Source: Prorocentrum cordatum (lineage: Eukaryota; Sar; Dinophyceae; Prorocentrales; Prorocentraceae). Taken from it: a DNA stretch of 46,598 bases. How positions within the stretch are numbered: the stretch's first letter is position 1; every line of letters starts with the position of its first letter. Location of the stretch: positions 271,501-318,098 of the forward strand of contig CAUYUJ010015688.1 in assembly GCA_963575745.1 (NCBI GenBank). The letters run 5' to 3'. The notes under the pieces were generated by a model that was not told the DNA's origin, did not search any database, and was given only the letters and a program-made list of their open reading frames with translations. The translations under genes and the position numbers were made by a program. This document shows positions 18,725 through 27,732 of the stretch, piece after piece.

Positions 18725-19153
18725 ACCCAAGCGATTGGCATCGCTATCCCATCATTATTCTCGTCTTCTTCCAACGAGCGATCGCCATCGCTACTTCCCT
18801 AATGCTCAATAGCGATCGCCATCGCTACTTCCCCAAAGCCCAAAAGCGATCGCCATCGCTACTTCCCCAAAGCCCATGCGCGATCGCCATCGCTACTTCC
18901 CCAAAGCCCAAAAGCGATCGCCATCGCTACACATCCGCATCCCCCCCCTCATCCCAGCTCCCCGCCCCGCCCGCAGCAGGAACGATACCGACGTAATATA
19001 CACATAACGCATCCGCATCACCCCCGCCCGCCCTGACACCCATCCCTCCTCGAGCGATTGCCATCGCTACCCAATCCCCATCATCGTCGCCCAAGCGATC
19101 ACCATCGCTACATCGCATATCCCCTTCTACTCGCCCGATCGATCCCCATCGCT
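18725..19153. repeat. Dyad array with 34-bp period
   Basis: Contains AGCGATCGCCATCGCT at 18778, 18811, 18845, about 18879 (first base changed) and 18913. The period is 33-34 bp and each linker is close to ACTTCCCCAAAGCCCA. Looser copies follow near 19050, 19096 and 19137. No gene is visible. Confidence 0.85.
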
Positions 19154-19547
19154 GTCCCTTTTACGCTTATACGACGAATGCCCGCGCTCTCCCGCGGGCA
19201 CACGGGCGGGCCGCGCGGGGCGCGGGGCGCGCGGGGCGCGGGCCGCGCGAGGCGCGGGCCGCGCTCCCGCGAAGGGGCGCGGGCCGCGCGGGGCGCGCGG
19301 CGCGGGCGGGGCACGCGGCCCGCACTCCGCCCGCGGACGGCGGCTCACCCGTCAGGCCGTCAGCTCGACCTCGTCGCGTTCGCCAGCGCTGCCTCCACGT
19401 CTGCCCTCGCCGACGCCAGGGACTGCGACTCGGCGCGGAACGCGGCGGCCGCCTTGGCGCGCACGTCCGCCGCCGTGCTGGCACATGCCTCCGCCCGCTT
19501 GATGCAGTCGATCATCGCCTTGCATCGTCGCCGCCACCGTCGCCTCG

Positions 19548-20413
19548 TCATCGTCGTTGTCGGCGTCGTCGTCGCCGTCGCCATCCTCGTGCCAGCGTCG
19601 CCTCGTCGCCAGCGTCGTCGTCATGTCGCGCGTGCGTCGTCGCCCCCATCCCCCCGTCAGCGATCACCATCGCTTCCCTGCTCGTCGTCGTCGTCGTCGC
19701 CGCTGCCGCCTTGCAGCTCGCCGACGAGATGGTCACCGATGAGGTAGCAGTGCCGCCCGCCATTGGCGCCATGACGAGCGACGTCGCGGCCGCCGACGAA
19801 GGTCCTGGCGCCTTGCTGCTGGAGTGCACGATTGCCGCCACGCTCTGCACCGTCTCCTGCATCACCTCGGCCGTCTTCAGCAGAGCCTCATGCGTGCTCG
19901 AGCCGTCCGAGCGCGGCGGCGGGTGGCTCGGGAGCGGCGGCGGCGCCCCGCGGCGCGGCGGCGTCTCGGGGCGCTCGCCGCGGTGGCGGCGCGAGGGCTC
20001 GGCGCGGTGATCGCCGCGGCGGCGGCTGCGCGACCTGCGGCGGTCGCGCCGCCCAGAGGCGACGGCGGTGGCGGCGCTGCCACTGCCGCGCCCAGCGGTG
20101 GCCTTCTCCTTCTCCTTATCCTTCTCTTTCTGGTCCTTGTACTTCCTCCACTCCCGCACCTCTTCAGACGGCATCTTGTCCTCGAGGATCGCCATGAGGA
20201 CTTCTTCGCGCCGCGCGTGGCCCTCCGTATCGGGCTTGCCCTGGTAGAACTTGTGCGACTCCACAGTTCTACTCTGCAGGTGGTTTTGTCGAGCCATTCG
20301 ACGCACAAGTCGTGCGAGGACTTGTATGCCACCTTCCCGCATTTGTCTAGAGGGCACTTCACCCTGTACCACTCCTCCTCCGCCTCCGACTTGGTCTCAT
20401 CGACCATGGCCAT
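19548..20413 (-). pseudogene. Arg/Ser/Pro-rich protein with Cys-rich N-terminal patch, one frame change
   Basis: From the ATG at 20413 (MAMVDETKSEAEEEW) the protein has CPLDKCGKVAYKSSHDLC (a possible C2HC zinc site) and then LDKTTCRVE. At about 20255-20270 the frame changes by -1. The continuation reads SHKFYQGKPDTEGHARREEVLMAILEDKM in part, then a Lys/Glu helix, an RRSRSRRRGDHR-type Arg/Ser stretch, Pro-rich sequence, a helical HEALLKTAEVMQETVQSVAA segment and a low-complexity end. Upstream of the ATG the frame stays open through a PAPTPAPT repeat, so the real start may be earlier. A nucleic-acid-binding role is possible but unproven. A very short or non-canonical intron is the alternative to a frame break. 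Confidence 0.45.
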
Positions 20414-20424
20414 GGCTGACGGTG

Positions 20425-20520
20425 CTGGTGTAGGCGCTGGCGTCGGCGCCGGCGTTGGCGCTAGCGTCGGTGCTGACGTCGGTGCTGGCGTCGGCGCAGG
20501 CGCAGGCGCTGGCGTGCCGC
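20425..20520. repeat. GGCGCTGGCGTC hexanucleotide-type tandem repeat
   Basis: Units of GGYGCTGGCGTC recur about eight times. In the minus-strand frame of the adjacent gene they encode PAPTPAPT. Confidence 0.75.
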
Positions 20521-20587
20521 CCTCGGCCGCGGCTCGCGGCCAGCGGGCGCCCTCGTGAGCCAGCAAATGGCTATGATATGTGCAAAT

Positions 20588-20690
20588 GCCAGCGGTCGGA
20601 ATCGTTGCCCATGCCAGCGATCGGAACCGCTACCCATGCCAGCGATCGGAATCGCTACCCATGCCAGCGATCGGAATCGCTACCCAACAA
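20588..20690. repeat. Dyad array with 25-bp period
   Basis: Four units of CCAGCGATCGGAATCGCTAC plus CCATG, starting near 20589, 20614, 20639 and 20664. The dyad spacer is CGGA here, unlike the 34-bp array (CGCC), yet the arms are kept. Confidence 0.8.
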
Positions 20691-20970
20691 ACACCGTCGT
20701 CGTCGTCAGTGTCGTCTGTGTGCCGTCGCCGCGATGGCGATCATCACGGTGACAATGGCGACGACGATTGCAACGGCGACAATGACGACGACGACGCTGA
20801 CGACCGTTATCGCGACGATGACGACGGCGATGGCAACGACGACGGCGACGGCGACGATGCCGATGATGACGCCGACGATGAGCAGGGAAGCGATGGCGAT
20901 CGCTGGGGGGGGGGGGGAGCGACGACGCGCACACGGCATGACGACGACGCTGGCGACGATCGGGAATCGC
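20690..20970. repeat. GAC/GAT triplet-rich region with one inverted dyad
   Basis: Long runs of GACGAC and GACGAT with interruptions. At about 20891 lies AGCGATGGCGATCGCT, the exact reverse complement of the commonest dyad; nearly all other asymmetric copies are in the opposite orientation. No gene is visible. Confidence 0.65.
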
Positions 20971-20974
20971 ATTG

Positions 20975-21550
20975 AAGACAAGAGACGAGACGAGGACAAG
21001 CGGACACTGACCCATATGATTTCTGCGGCCAAGGGCACTTAGGGCCGATGAAACATGTTGTCACTGCCACGCCAGTGCAGGGTGTTGGAGCCAGTATGAG
21101 CCCTCCGCTGTGCCCGTTTTAGGTCCAGGTATCCGCGTTTTTTTGTGCCCAGGTCTCCAACACAAAAAACAGGCTGACACTGCCCATTAAGTTTGGAAAG
21201 CGACCCGTCGACGGCGACGGTGACGACGATGGGCCATTTTATACTATGGCCGCCTGCGACAAGGCGAGCCCGACCTCTTATGCGCGCCGCCCATGCGCGG
21301 CGCGAAGGAAAGCGGCCGCGAGCCGAGGACAGCACGCGGGCCGCGGGCGCGAGCCGCGGCCGAGGGCGGCACTCAGCGGGCGCAAGGGGGGCCGAGCTCG
21401 GCGCCGAGCTCGGCGAGGCTCGGTGGGCTCGCCACCCATTCCTTGTACAATCGATCGGAGCGGCAGCGAGCAGGCGGCCGCGAGCCGCGGGCGGGGGCGG
21501 GCCCGCAGCGGCCGAGGGCAGCCGCAGGCGGACCGCGAGCGCAGCACGCG
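20975..21550. other. Spacer, no gene seen
   Basis: A mixed-composition stretch (about 21040-21250) of unique-looking sequence is followed by GC-rich sequence. At 21408-21436 it carries the 29-bp sequence that also occurs at 7045-7073 and 14854-14882, where it encodes EPTEPRRAR near the start of the transposase-like frame. I see no supported coding region. Confidence 0.4.
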
Positions 21551-21553
21551 GCC

Positions 21554-22936
21554 TCACAGAAACCGCGTTGGCGGCGGCCGCTTCGCCACGGTCGACGGGG
21601 CGGCCGCGGGAGCGGCGGCCGCGGGCGCGGCGGCGGGGGCGGCGGCCGCGGGGGCGGCGGCCGCGGGCCGCGGCCCGCGTGGCGGCGGGCGGACCACCCG
21701 CGGGGGCGGCACCACCTGCGTCGGCGCCATCTTCGGGCGCACCTGCGGCGGCGCCACCTGCGGGTGCGACCCAGGGGGGCGCGCCCCTGGCCCGAAGGCG
21801 CCGCGGCCGTCCTTCGCCGCGAAGTACGCCTTGTTCTTGCCGCCCCTGTTGGCCCACTTCCCCGTGTTCCAGCGGTAGTTCTGGCCGCGCCACGTCATGG
21901 GGCCGCCCTCGTCTGGGCCGACGGGGCCGCGCTGAGCCCATGAGAGCCCCATGCTCCTCGCCACCGCCGGCTCCGCGCGCAGGTCAGCCATCATCTCGGG
22001 CGTGTACCTGTTGTTGTACACAGCCTCCCACGTGGCGACCCGATCCGCCTCCGTCGGCTCCGCGCGCGGCGCAGGTTGCACGGCAGGGCGCGCCCCCTGC
22101 GACGGCGCGGGGCCTGCAGGGCGCACTTGCGACGGCACGGGCACGAACGGGCGCGCAGGACGCACCTGCGATGATGGCCGCGGGGGAGGGACGCCAGCGT
22201 ACGCTGGAGCCAGGCCGCGCGCGCTGCTTGCGCTCGAGGACGGCAGCGCCCCCGCGCGCGCCGCGTGCGGCGCGGCAGACACCTCCACCGAAGCGTAGGC
22301 GGGTGGCGCACTCTTCGGCGGCTCCGCTGTCCTCTGCCGCACGCGGCGGCCGACCCCGAGCTCGATGGTCAACGGCGCGCCGCCCAGAGAGCTCCCGTCG
22401 GCCGACCCCGAGCTCTGGGCCGAGCCGCCCGAGATCGGGGCCTCGGACACGGCCGCGCCGCTGCTATCGCCCCGCGCCTCGGACACCGCCGCCAGGGCAG
22501 CGTCGGCGCATTCGTCCTCGGAGTCGATGCTGATCGACAGCACCACCTCCGCCTCCACCGCCTCCTCGTGGGCGGCCTCCTCAGCGCCCGCAGCGGCAGC
22601 CGCCTCCTCGTGGGCGGCCTCCTCCGCCTCCTCCGCCTCCTCAGCGCCCGCAGCGGCAGCCGCCTCCTCAGTGCCCGCGTCGGAAGCCTGCGCATCGTCC
22701 TCAGCGGCGGCCTCCCCATCGCCGTCAGCGGCAGCCGCCTCCTCCTCCTCGGCGGCGGCATCTGCATAGTGCGCGCGCTCGGCCGCAGTCGCATCCGCGG
22801 CGGCACGCGACGCAGCGGCCGCCTCCTCTGCGGCGTCGGCCGCCTCCTCGCCCTCGTGGCGGCCCAACAACGCGTCGAACGCGCTGGCGGCCTGAAAGAA
22901 CGCGCCCGCGGCGTTCGCCGCGGCGTCCGACGCCAT
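21554..22936 (-). CDS. Acidic Ala/Glu-rich protein with Pro-rich half, unidentified
   Basis: 460 residues from an ATG at 22936, uninterrupted. Residues 1-130 are Ala/Glu/Asp-rich helical repeats (EEAAAAAGAEEA). A Ser/Ala linker is followed by VRPAGPAPSQ-type repeats and one short non-repetitive patch (TPEMMADLRAEPAVARSMG, then WRGQNYRWNTGKWANRGG, about residues 315-385). The end is Pro/Ala-rich (APAAAAPAAAP). The Trp/Arg/Asn patch is the only part likely to be a conserved domain. The protein is probably intrinsically disordered. No function can be assigned. It shares strand with its neighbours. Confidence 0.55.
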   Translation of the reverse strand: MASDAAANAAGAFFQAASAFDALLGRHEGEEAADAAEEAAAASRAAADATAAERAHYADAAAEEEEAAAADGDGEAAAEDDAQASDAGTEEAAAAAGAEEAEEAEEAAHEEAAAAAGAEEAAHEEAVEAEVVLSISIDSEDECADAALAAVSEARGDSSGAAVSEAPISGGSAQSSGSADGSSLGGAPLTIELGVGRRVRQRTAEPPKSAPPAYASVEVSAAPHAARAGALPSSSASSARGLAPAYAGVPPPRPSSQVRPARPFVPVPSQVRPAGPAPSQGARPAVQPAPRAEPTEADRVATWEAVYNNRYTPEMMADLRAEPAVARSMGLSWAQRGPVGPDEGGPMTWRGQNYRWNTGKWANRGGKNKAYFAAKDGRGAFGPGARPPGSHPQVAPPQVRPKMAPTQVVPPPRVVRPPPRGPRPAAAAPAAAAPAAAPAAAAPAAAPSTVAKRPPPTRFL

Positions 22937-23039
22937 GCTCGGCCGCAGTTGCCGCAGTCACAGCCGCGGCGGGCGGCCGCGTGCGAGCCAACAACTGGCT
23001 ATGACAACGCGTGCGATTAATGCTATGTGCAATGCGCGC

Positions 23040-23350
23040 GCAATGCCAGCGATCGAAATCGCTTCCCCCCGCCCCATCTGCCTCCCACTGCCGACCCGTC
23101 TTCCCTTCCCTCCCCATCCGATCGCAGTCGCTTCGCCCCTTGTCCTGAGAGCACCCCGTCCCCCATCCAAGTTGCCACCATCGCTTCGCCGCCATCTTCG
23201 CCTCCTCCTCCTCTTCCTTCCCCAAGCGATTGCCATCGCTACCTCCCCCACTCCTCCTCCTCCTCCTCCTCCTTCCCCGAGCGATCGCCATCGCTACCTC
23301 GCCCACTCTTCCTCATCCTTCCCCGAGCGATCGCCATCGCTACCCTCCTC
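23040..23350. repeat. Spacer dyad cluster
   Basis: Dyads near 23048 (spacer CGAA), 23227 (TGCC), 23280 (CGCC) and 23327 (CGCC), with a degenerate copy near 23118. They lie in pyrimidine-rich CTCCTCCTC linkers between two minus-strand genes. Confidence 0.75.
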
Positions 23351-23617
23351 CATATTTTTCCCGCCCCCATCCTCGGCGGCGCAGTCGACGAGGCGCGTTC
23401 GGCAACGCATGCATGCTGCGCCGTTGCAGCACCCGCGCGCGAATTATCGCCGACCAGGCTCAGCCCAGCATCCCCAGCTGCTGGACGAAGGCGAACAGCT
23501 GGCCCGCCACAATTGCCACCAAGAGGATGGACTTGCTGCGAGCCGCAGGGTCGGAGGATCCCAAGATGCGAAAGAGCATCAGCATCATCGCGCCCGCACC
23601 GATCAGTAGCGCGCGAA

Positions 23618-25162
23618 TCAGCCCGCGACGCACTTCTTCGTCTGCGTGGCCACCCACTTCTTGGCCGCAGAGATCGCCTTGTCGCTGCTGCCGCCGTAGT
23701 CGGCGAACTTGTATGCAACCGGCTGGCCTGCGCCTTTAAGGCCAGTTCGGCACAAGACCTGGTCGCGGGACCACTCCACCGAGTACGATGTCTTCGGGGA
23801 CTTCTTGCCCGCATTCGCCTTCTTCTTCTTCTTCTGCTTAGTCTTCTTATCGTCCGCCGCCGTCGCCGCAGCGGTAGTCTCCTTCGTCGCCTTCTTGTTC
23901 TTCTCGTTCTTCTTGTTCTTCTTCTTCTTCTTATTCTTCCCTTTCGCCTCCTCCGCCTTCGCCTCATCGGCCTTCCTCTTCTTATCGCCAGCCGCGCTGG
24001 CCGCGGGGGCGCCACCCTCGCTCTCGGAGTCGGAGTCGTCGTCGCTGCCGTCGTCGTCCGACTCGCTGTCGCTCAGCGACGGCGGTTTGTGGGACATGCT
24101 CGGCGTCTTGCCCCCCAGCTGCGCGTAGATCTTGCCCCTTGCCTCCTCCACGCTGTGCTCCGACGGCGTCTTGGCATCGGCCGACGCGGCGGGCGCGGGC
24201 GCCGCGTCGGCGAGCGGCGGCGGCTCGGCCTGGTTGGGCGTGTATCGCCTGAAGGGAACGTCGCGGTCGCGCAACGCACCGCTGTCCTCGCGCCCGCGAT
24301 TCAGCGCAATCGCCCTGTCGGCGAGCTGCAGCGCCATGTCGACACTCGATTGCTCAGGAGAGCTCTTCAGGCGAGCTTTCTTCTCCCGCATCGGGACCGC
24401 GCCGCTCAACGCGAGCAGCTGGGTGACGCCCAGCGGGCACTTGGCTGGGACATCGCCACTTTCGGCGTACACGCGAGAATAGACGTCTCGGTGCGCCCTC
24501 CGCATGGCAACCGTGTCCTCGGGGAGCTTATCGACGAACGACGGCTCCACCTCGGCAAGGCGCTTGCACTCCTCCCACGGGAGGAGCTTCTTGGCGCACG
24601 ACTTCGCCCTCTTGAAATATCCGAACAGGGCCAACGGGGGCTGGCGCATTGCCCGCTCGAAGCCCTCCTCCGCGAGGGCGGTGCACGTCACCATTTGGAT
24701 CGTCGGCTCATGCAACGTGCGCAACCCGAGTTTTTTGCACGCCTGCATCATGACCGCAACTCGGCCCATGAAGTCGCTGTCCTTATCCAGTATGTCCGCC
24801 CACTGCGCCGCCGTCAGGTATGATGTGATCGACGTGAAGTCCTGCATGGGCGTCCTGGTCACCGACATCAGCTCTGCGCCCGCGGCAGCGTCGGCAACCA
24901 ACATATTCGCAGACGTTGTGGCTAACTCCGTGACGCGGCCGAGCAGCATGGCCATCTTCTTCTTGCCGAATGGCATCTTGCCGATCTGCAAGATCAGCGC
25001 GGCCGGGTCCTCGGCGGAGACGAAGGTCCACGGCTCCATAACGCTCATCGCCATGCCGCACTGCGCCGTCACGACCTCCTTATATGCATTGCTCCCCTTC
25101 TCAAGCTGAGTGCGGAACGATGCGGCGGCCTTCAGCTGCTCCACCAGCGCGCTGGCCGCCAT
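23618..25162 (-). CDS. 514-residue protein with globular N-terminal half and Lys-rich tail, unidentified
   Basis: I chose the ATG at 25162 (MAASALVEQLK); the frame is open a little further without an ATG. Residues 1-290 look like a folded, mostly helical domain with ordinary composition: KMPFGKKKMAMLLGRVTEL, LHEPTIQMVTCTALAEEG and LALFGYFKRAKSCAKKLLPW. Then come a Pro/Ala linker, an acidic Ser/Asp stretch (LSDSESDDDGSDDDSDSE), and Lys-rich segments with KKKKKNKK that could act as nuclear localisation signals. A short ordered C-terminal part is WSRDQVLCRTGLKG and AAKKWVATQTKKC. It is among the best-formed single-copy minus-strand genes here. Family not recognised. Confidence 0.65.
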   Translation of the reverse strand: MAASALVEQLKAAASFRTQLEKGSNAYKEVVTAQCGMAMSVMEPWTFVSAEDPAALILQIGKMPFGKKKMAMLLGRVTELATTSANMLVADAAAGAELMSVTRTPMQDFTSITSYLTAAQWADILDKDSDFMGRVAVMMQACKKLGLRTLHEPTIQMVTCTALAEEGFERAMRQPPLALFGYFKRAKSCAKKLLPWEECKRLAEVEPSFVDKLPEDTVAMRRAHRDVYSRVYAESGDVPAKCPLGVTQLLALSGAVPMREKKARLKSSPEQSSVDMALQLADRAIALNRGREDSGALRDRDVPFRRYTPNQAEPPPLADAAPAPAASADAKTPSEHSVEEARGKIYAQLGGKTPSMSHKPPSLSDSESDDDGSDDDSDSESEGGAPAASAAGDKKRKADEAKAEEAKGKNKKKKKNKKNEKNKKATKETTAAATAADDKKTKQKKKKKANAGKKSPKTSYSVEWSRDQVLCRTGLKGAGQPVAYKFADYGGSSDKAISAAKKWVATQTKKCVAG

Positions 25163-25256
25163 GATGCTAGCGCGGCGGCAACGGGGGGGGGCGCGCACCC
25201 GCCAGGGCCAGCAACGGCTAACCAGTGGACGGCTAAGCTAGCGGCAATGACCGCAC

Positions 25257-25972
25257 AGCGATCGAGATCGCTTTGCCCTCCACCGCCTCCGACTCCCCCC
25301 CCTCCCCAACCCCCCCTCCCTGATGCTCTTCACCCAATCCACCACTTCCATCCGCTCTCTGGTCGAATAAGCCTCATCCTCCGCCTCATCACCCCCTCCT
25401 CTATACCATCCTCCTTACCCACTCCCGAGCGATCGCCATCGCTACTACCTCCCCATACACTCCCCCTCGCCCAAGCGGTCGCCATCGCTATTTCCCCGCG
25501 CCCCCACCCACCCCCACACCACCACCACCACCACCACCACCACCACCACCACCACCACCACCACCACCACCACCACCACCACCACCACCACCACCACCAC
25601 CACCACCACCCCACCACCACCCCACACCCACCCACCACCACCCCCCATCACCTCCGCCCCCTCGCCCCCTCGCCCAAGCGATCTCCATCGCTACCTCCCA
25701 ATCCACGCCCCCCCTCGCCCAAGCGATCTCCATCGCTACCCCCCAATCCACGCCCCCCTCGCCCAAGCGATCTCCATCGCTACCTCCCCCCCCTCGCCCC
25801 TTCGCCCAAGCGATCGCCATCGCTACCTCCCAATCCACGCCCCCCTCGCCCAAGCGATCTCCATCGCTACCTCCCCGTGCACCCCCGCCCCCACCCCCCC
25901 TCGCCCCTTCGCCCAAGCGATCGCCATCGCTACCTCCCAAGCCGCGCCCCGCTCGCCCCAGCGATCTCCATC
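25257..25972. repeat. Dyad array with 43-45 bp period and (CCA)n tract
   Basis: Dyads near 25258 (spacer CGAG), 25428 (CGCC) and 25475 flank a (CCA)n run of about 100 bases at 25512-25616. A run of about seven units of CTCGCCCAAGCGATCTCC-type repeats, with starts near 25678, 25723, 25766, 25809, 25852, 25915 and 25956, then shows alternating spacers CTCC and CGCC. No gene is visible. Confidence 0.85.
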
Positions 25973-25974
25973 GC

Positions 25975-26830
25975 CCCCAAGAACGCCCGTCCAGCGGGCC
26001 GAAAGCGCCTCCGAGAGGCCCCAGCCTCCTGCATCACCCGAAAGCGCTTCCCAGACGCTCCGACCTCCTGCGTCAGCCGAAGGCGCCTCCGAGAAACCCC
26101 AACCTCCTGCATCGCCCGAGGGGGGGGGGGGGGGGGGGGCGGGAGAGACGATGGGGGACGGGAGAGGCGATGGGGGACGGGAGAGTTGATGGGGGACGGG
26201 AGAGATGATGGGGGACGGGAGAGATGATGGGGGACGCGGGAGAGAGAACCCAATACCTAAACCTAAAACATCCAGAAACCAAAACCTCACCAAAACAACT
26301 TCGACGCACCCAAAACCACCAGAATCCAAAACCTAAACCCAAAACCTCAAGAACCCCAAACCTCCTCAAACCAACCTCGACGACGACGAGGGCGCCGTCC
26401 TCTCACCCATAGGGTGGATAGCCTCAACTCCAACACAAGGAAGTCCTTGTTCTGGAGTCCTGGGCGAGTTCTTGCCATCGTCGTCGTCACCGTCGTCTGA
26501 GGCAGCCTCATCGCCATCATCATCATCGCCGTCATGATCATCATCATTATCGTCATCATCATCGCCATCATCGTCATCGCCTGTCATCCTTACCATCGTC
26601 GTCGCCATCATCATCATCAACGTCGTCATCGTCATCATCAGCGACGTCATCATCATTGCCGTAGTCGTCGTCATCATCGTCAGGATCGTCGGCAATCGTC
26701 GTCGTCATCATCATCGTCAGTGTCGTCAGTGTCGTCAGTATGGCCAGTATCGTAGTCATCGTCGTCGTAGTAGTCGTCATCGTCATCGTCGTTATCGTCA
26801 TCATGCGCGTCACCGCGTCCATCGTTACCC
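25975..26830. repeat. Minisatellites and ATC/GTC triplet region
   Basis: Three kinds of repeat in series: CCTCCTGCATCACCCGAAAG-like units of about 45 bp (25985-26118), GGGAGAGATGATGGGGGAC units of 19-20 bp (26140-26240), and a CAAAACCTAAACC-rich A/C stretch (26255-26375). Long ATC/GTC triplet runs follow (26470-26820). No gene is supported. Confidence 0.75.
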
Positions 26831-26978
26831 AAGCGATCGCCATCGCTGCCTCCCCCACTCCTCTTCCTCCTCCTCCTCCTCGTCCTCCTCCTCCTCCTCC
26901 TCCTTCCCCAAGCGATCGCCATCGCTACCTCCCCAACTCTTCCTCCTCCTTCCCCATGCAAGCGATCGCCATCGCTAC
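26828..26978. repeat. Last dyad cluster of the window
   Basis: Dyads near 26831, 26911 and 26960, all with spacer CGCC, in CTCCTCCTC linkers. I find no clear cluster to the right of this point. Confidence 0.75.
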
Positions 26979-27069
26979 CTCCCCCAATTCACTCCTTTTG
27001 CGCGCGCGCGGCGCGGGCGCGCGGCGCGGCGCGGAGGAAGGAGGGAGGGAGGGGGAGGGAGGGAGGGAA

Positions 27070-27366
27070 GGAGGTAACTTACAAGTTACTTATAAGTAAC
27101 TTATAAGTAATACTAAGTGATGGTGCCTAAAATGTGTTAAGTAACTTACAAGTACTTATATGTAACTTACCCCGCTCGGCGATGGATGGAACATAATTAG
27201 AAGTAGCGCAGGTAACTTATTTCCGCAAGAGAAGCACTTAAAAAACATATGCCCTTAGTTAGGGATCATACTCAAAAGATACTGTTACTTAACACAGAAC
27301 AGAAGTAACTTACACCCAGCTATAGGTAGCTTGTAAGTGCGCCTAAGATCTTGAAGCCTTTAAGCG
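27070..27366. repeat. AGTTACTT-rich AT island, right copy
   Basis: Dense GTAACTTA / AAGTTACTT units, ending at 27326-27366 with the reverse complement of the CTTAAAGGCTTC plus AGATCTTA sequence seen at 1950-1985. A shared ACCCAGCTATA sequence also appears next to both. Confidence 0.6.
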
Positions 27367-27369
27367 TGG

Positions 27370-27730
27370 TCCGTTTCCCCCCGCCCCCCCCCCCCCCGCG
27401 CGCGCCGCGATCGCCCCGTCGCCTGTCGCCGCCCATCGAGGGGGGCCGCCCCGCGCATCCCCGCTCCGCTTCCCGCGCAAGGCCTGGCCGAGATGCAGTG
27501 CGAGGGGCTCGAGGCGGAATGGGTGAAGTTGATCGCGAGCTCGAGCGCATGCTCGGCCCCAATTGACGCGCGAAGTCCCCGCCCCCCCCGAGCCTTGCCC
27601 GCAAGTATTAGAATGGCCCGCTATTCCCCGACATGGCGGCCCGATGATGACGCGCTAGGCCCCGCGAGTGGCCCCGCTAGTGGCTGGCGACCCGCGTACT
27701 TGACCCGCTAATGACATGCGAATGGCCCGC
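27370..27730. repeat. Spacer with imperfect AATGGCCCGCTA repeats
   Basis: GC-rich sequence without a convincing gene, then (27610-27745) several imperfect units close to GCGAATGGCCCGCTAATGAC. A similar TGGCCCCGC run occurs at 29935-29970. Confidence 0.45.
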
Positions 27731-27732
27731 TA

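Noticed and set aside
18725-18930. The regular 34-bp array could be taken for a CRISPR array.
   Set aside because: Both the repeat and the linker are repeated; there are no unique spacers and no cas genes, and the context is eukaryotic.
2037-25000. Many long plus-strand open frames in the duplicated block.
   Set aside because: They overlap better minus-strand frames, consist of Arg/Pro/Ser/Ala noise, and arise because stop codons are rare in GC-rich DNA.
2966-26976. GCGATCGC cores resemble the cyanobacterial HIP1 octamer.
   Set aside because: Here the conserved parts are the outer arms AGCGAT and ATCGCT with a variable centre, and many copies lack GCGATCGC. Everything else in the window is eukaryotic.
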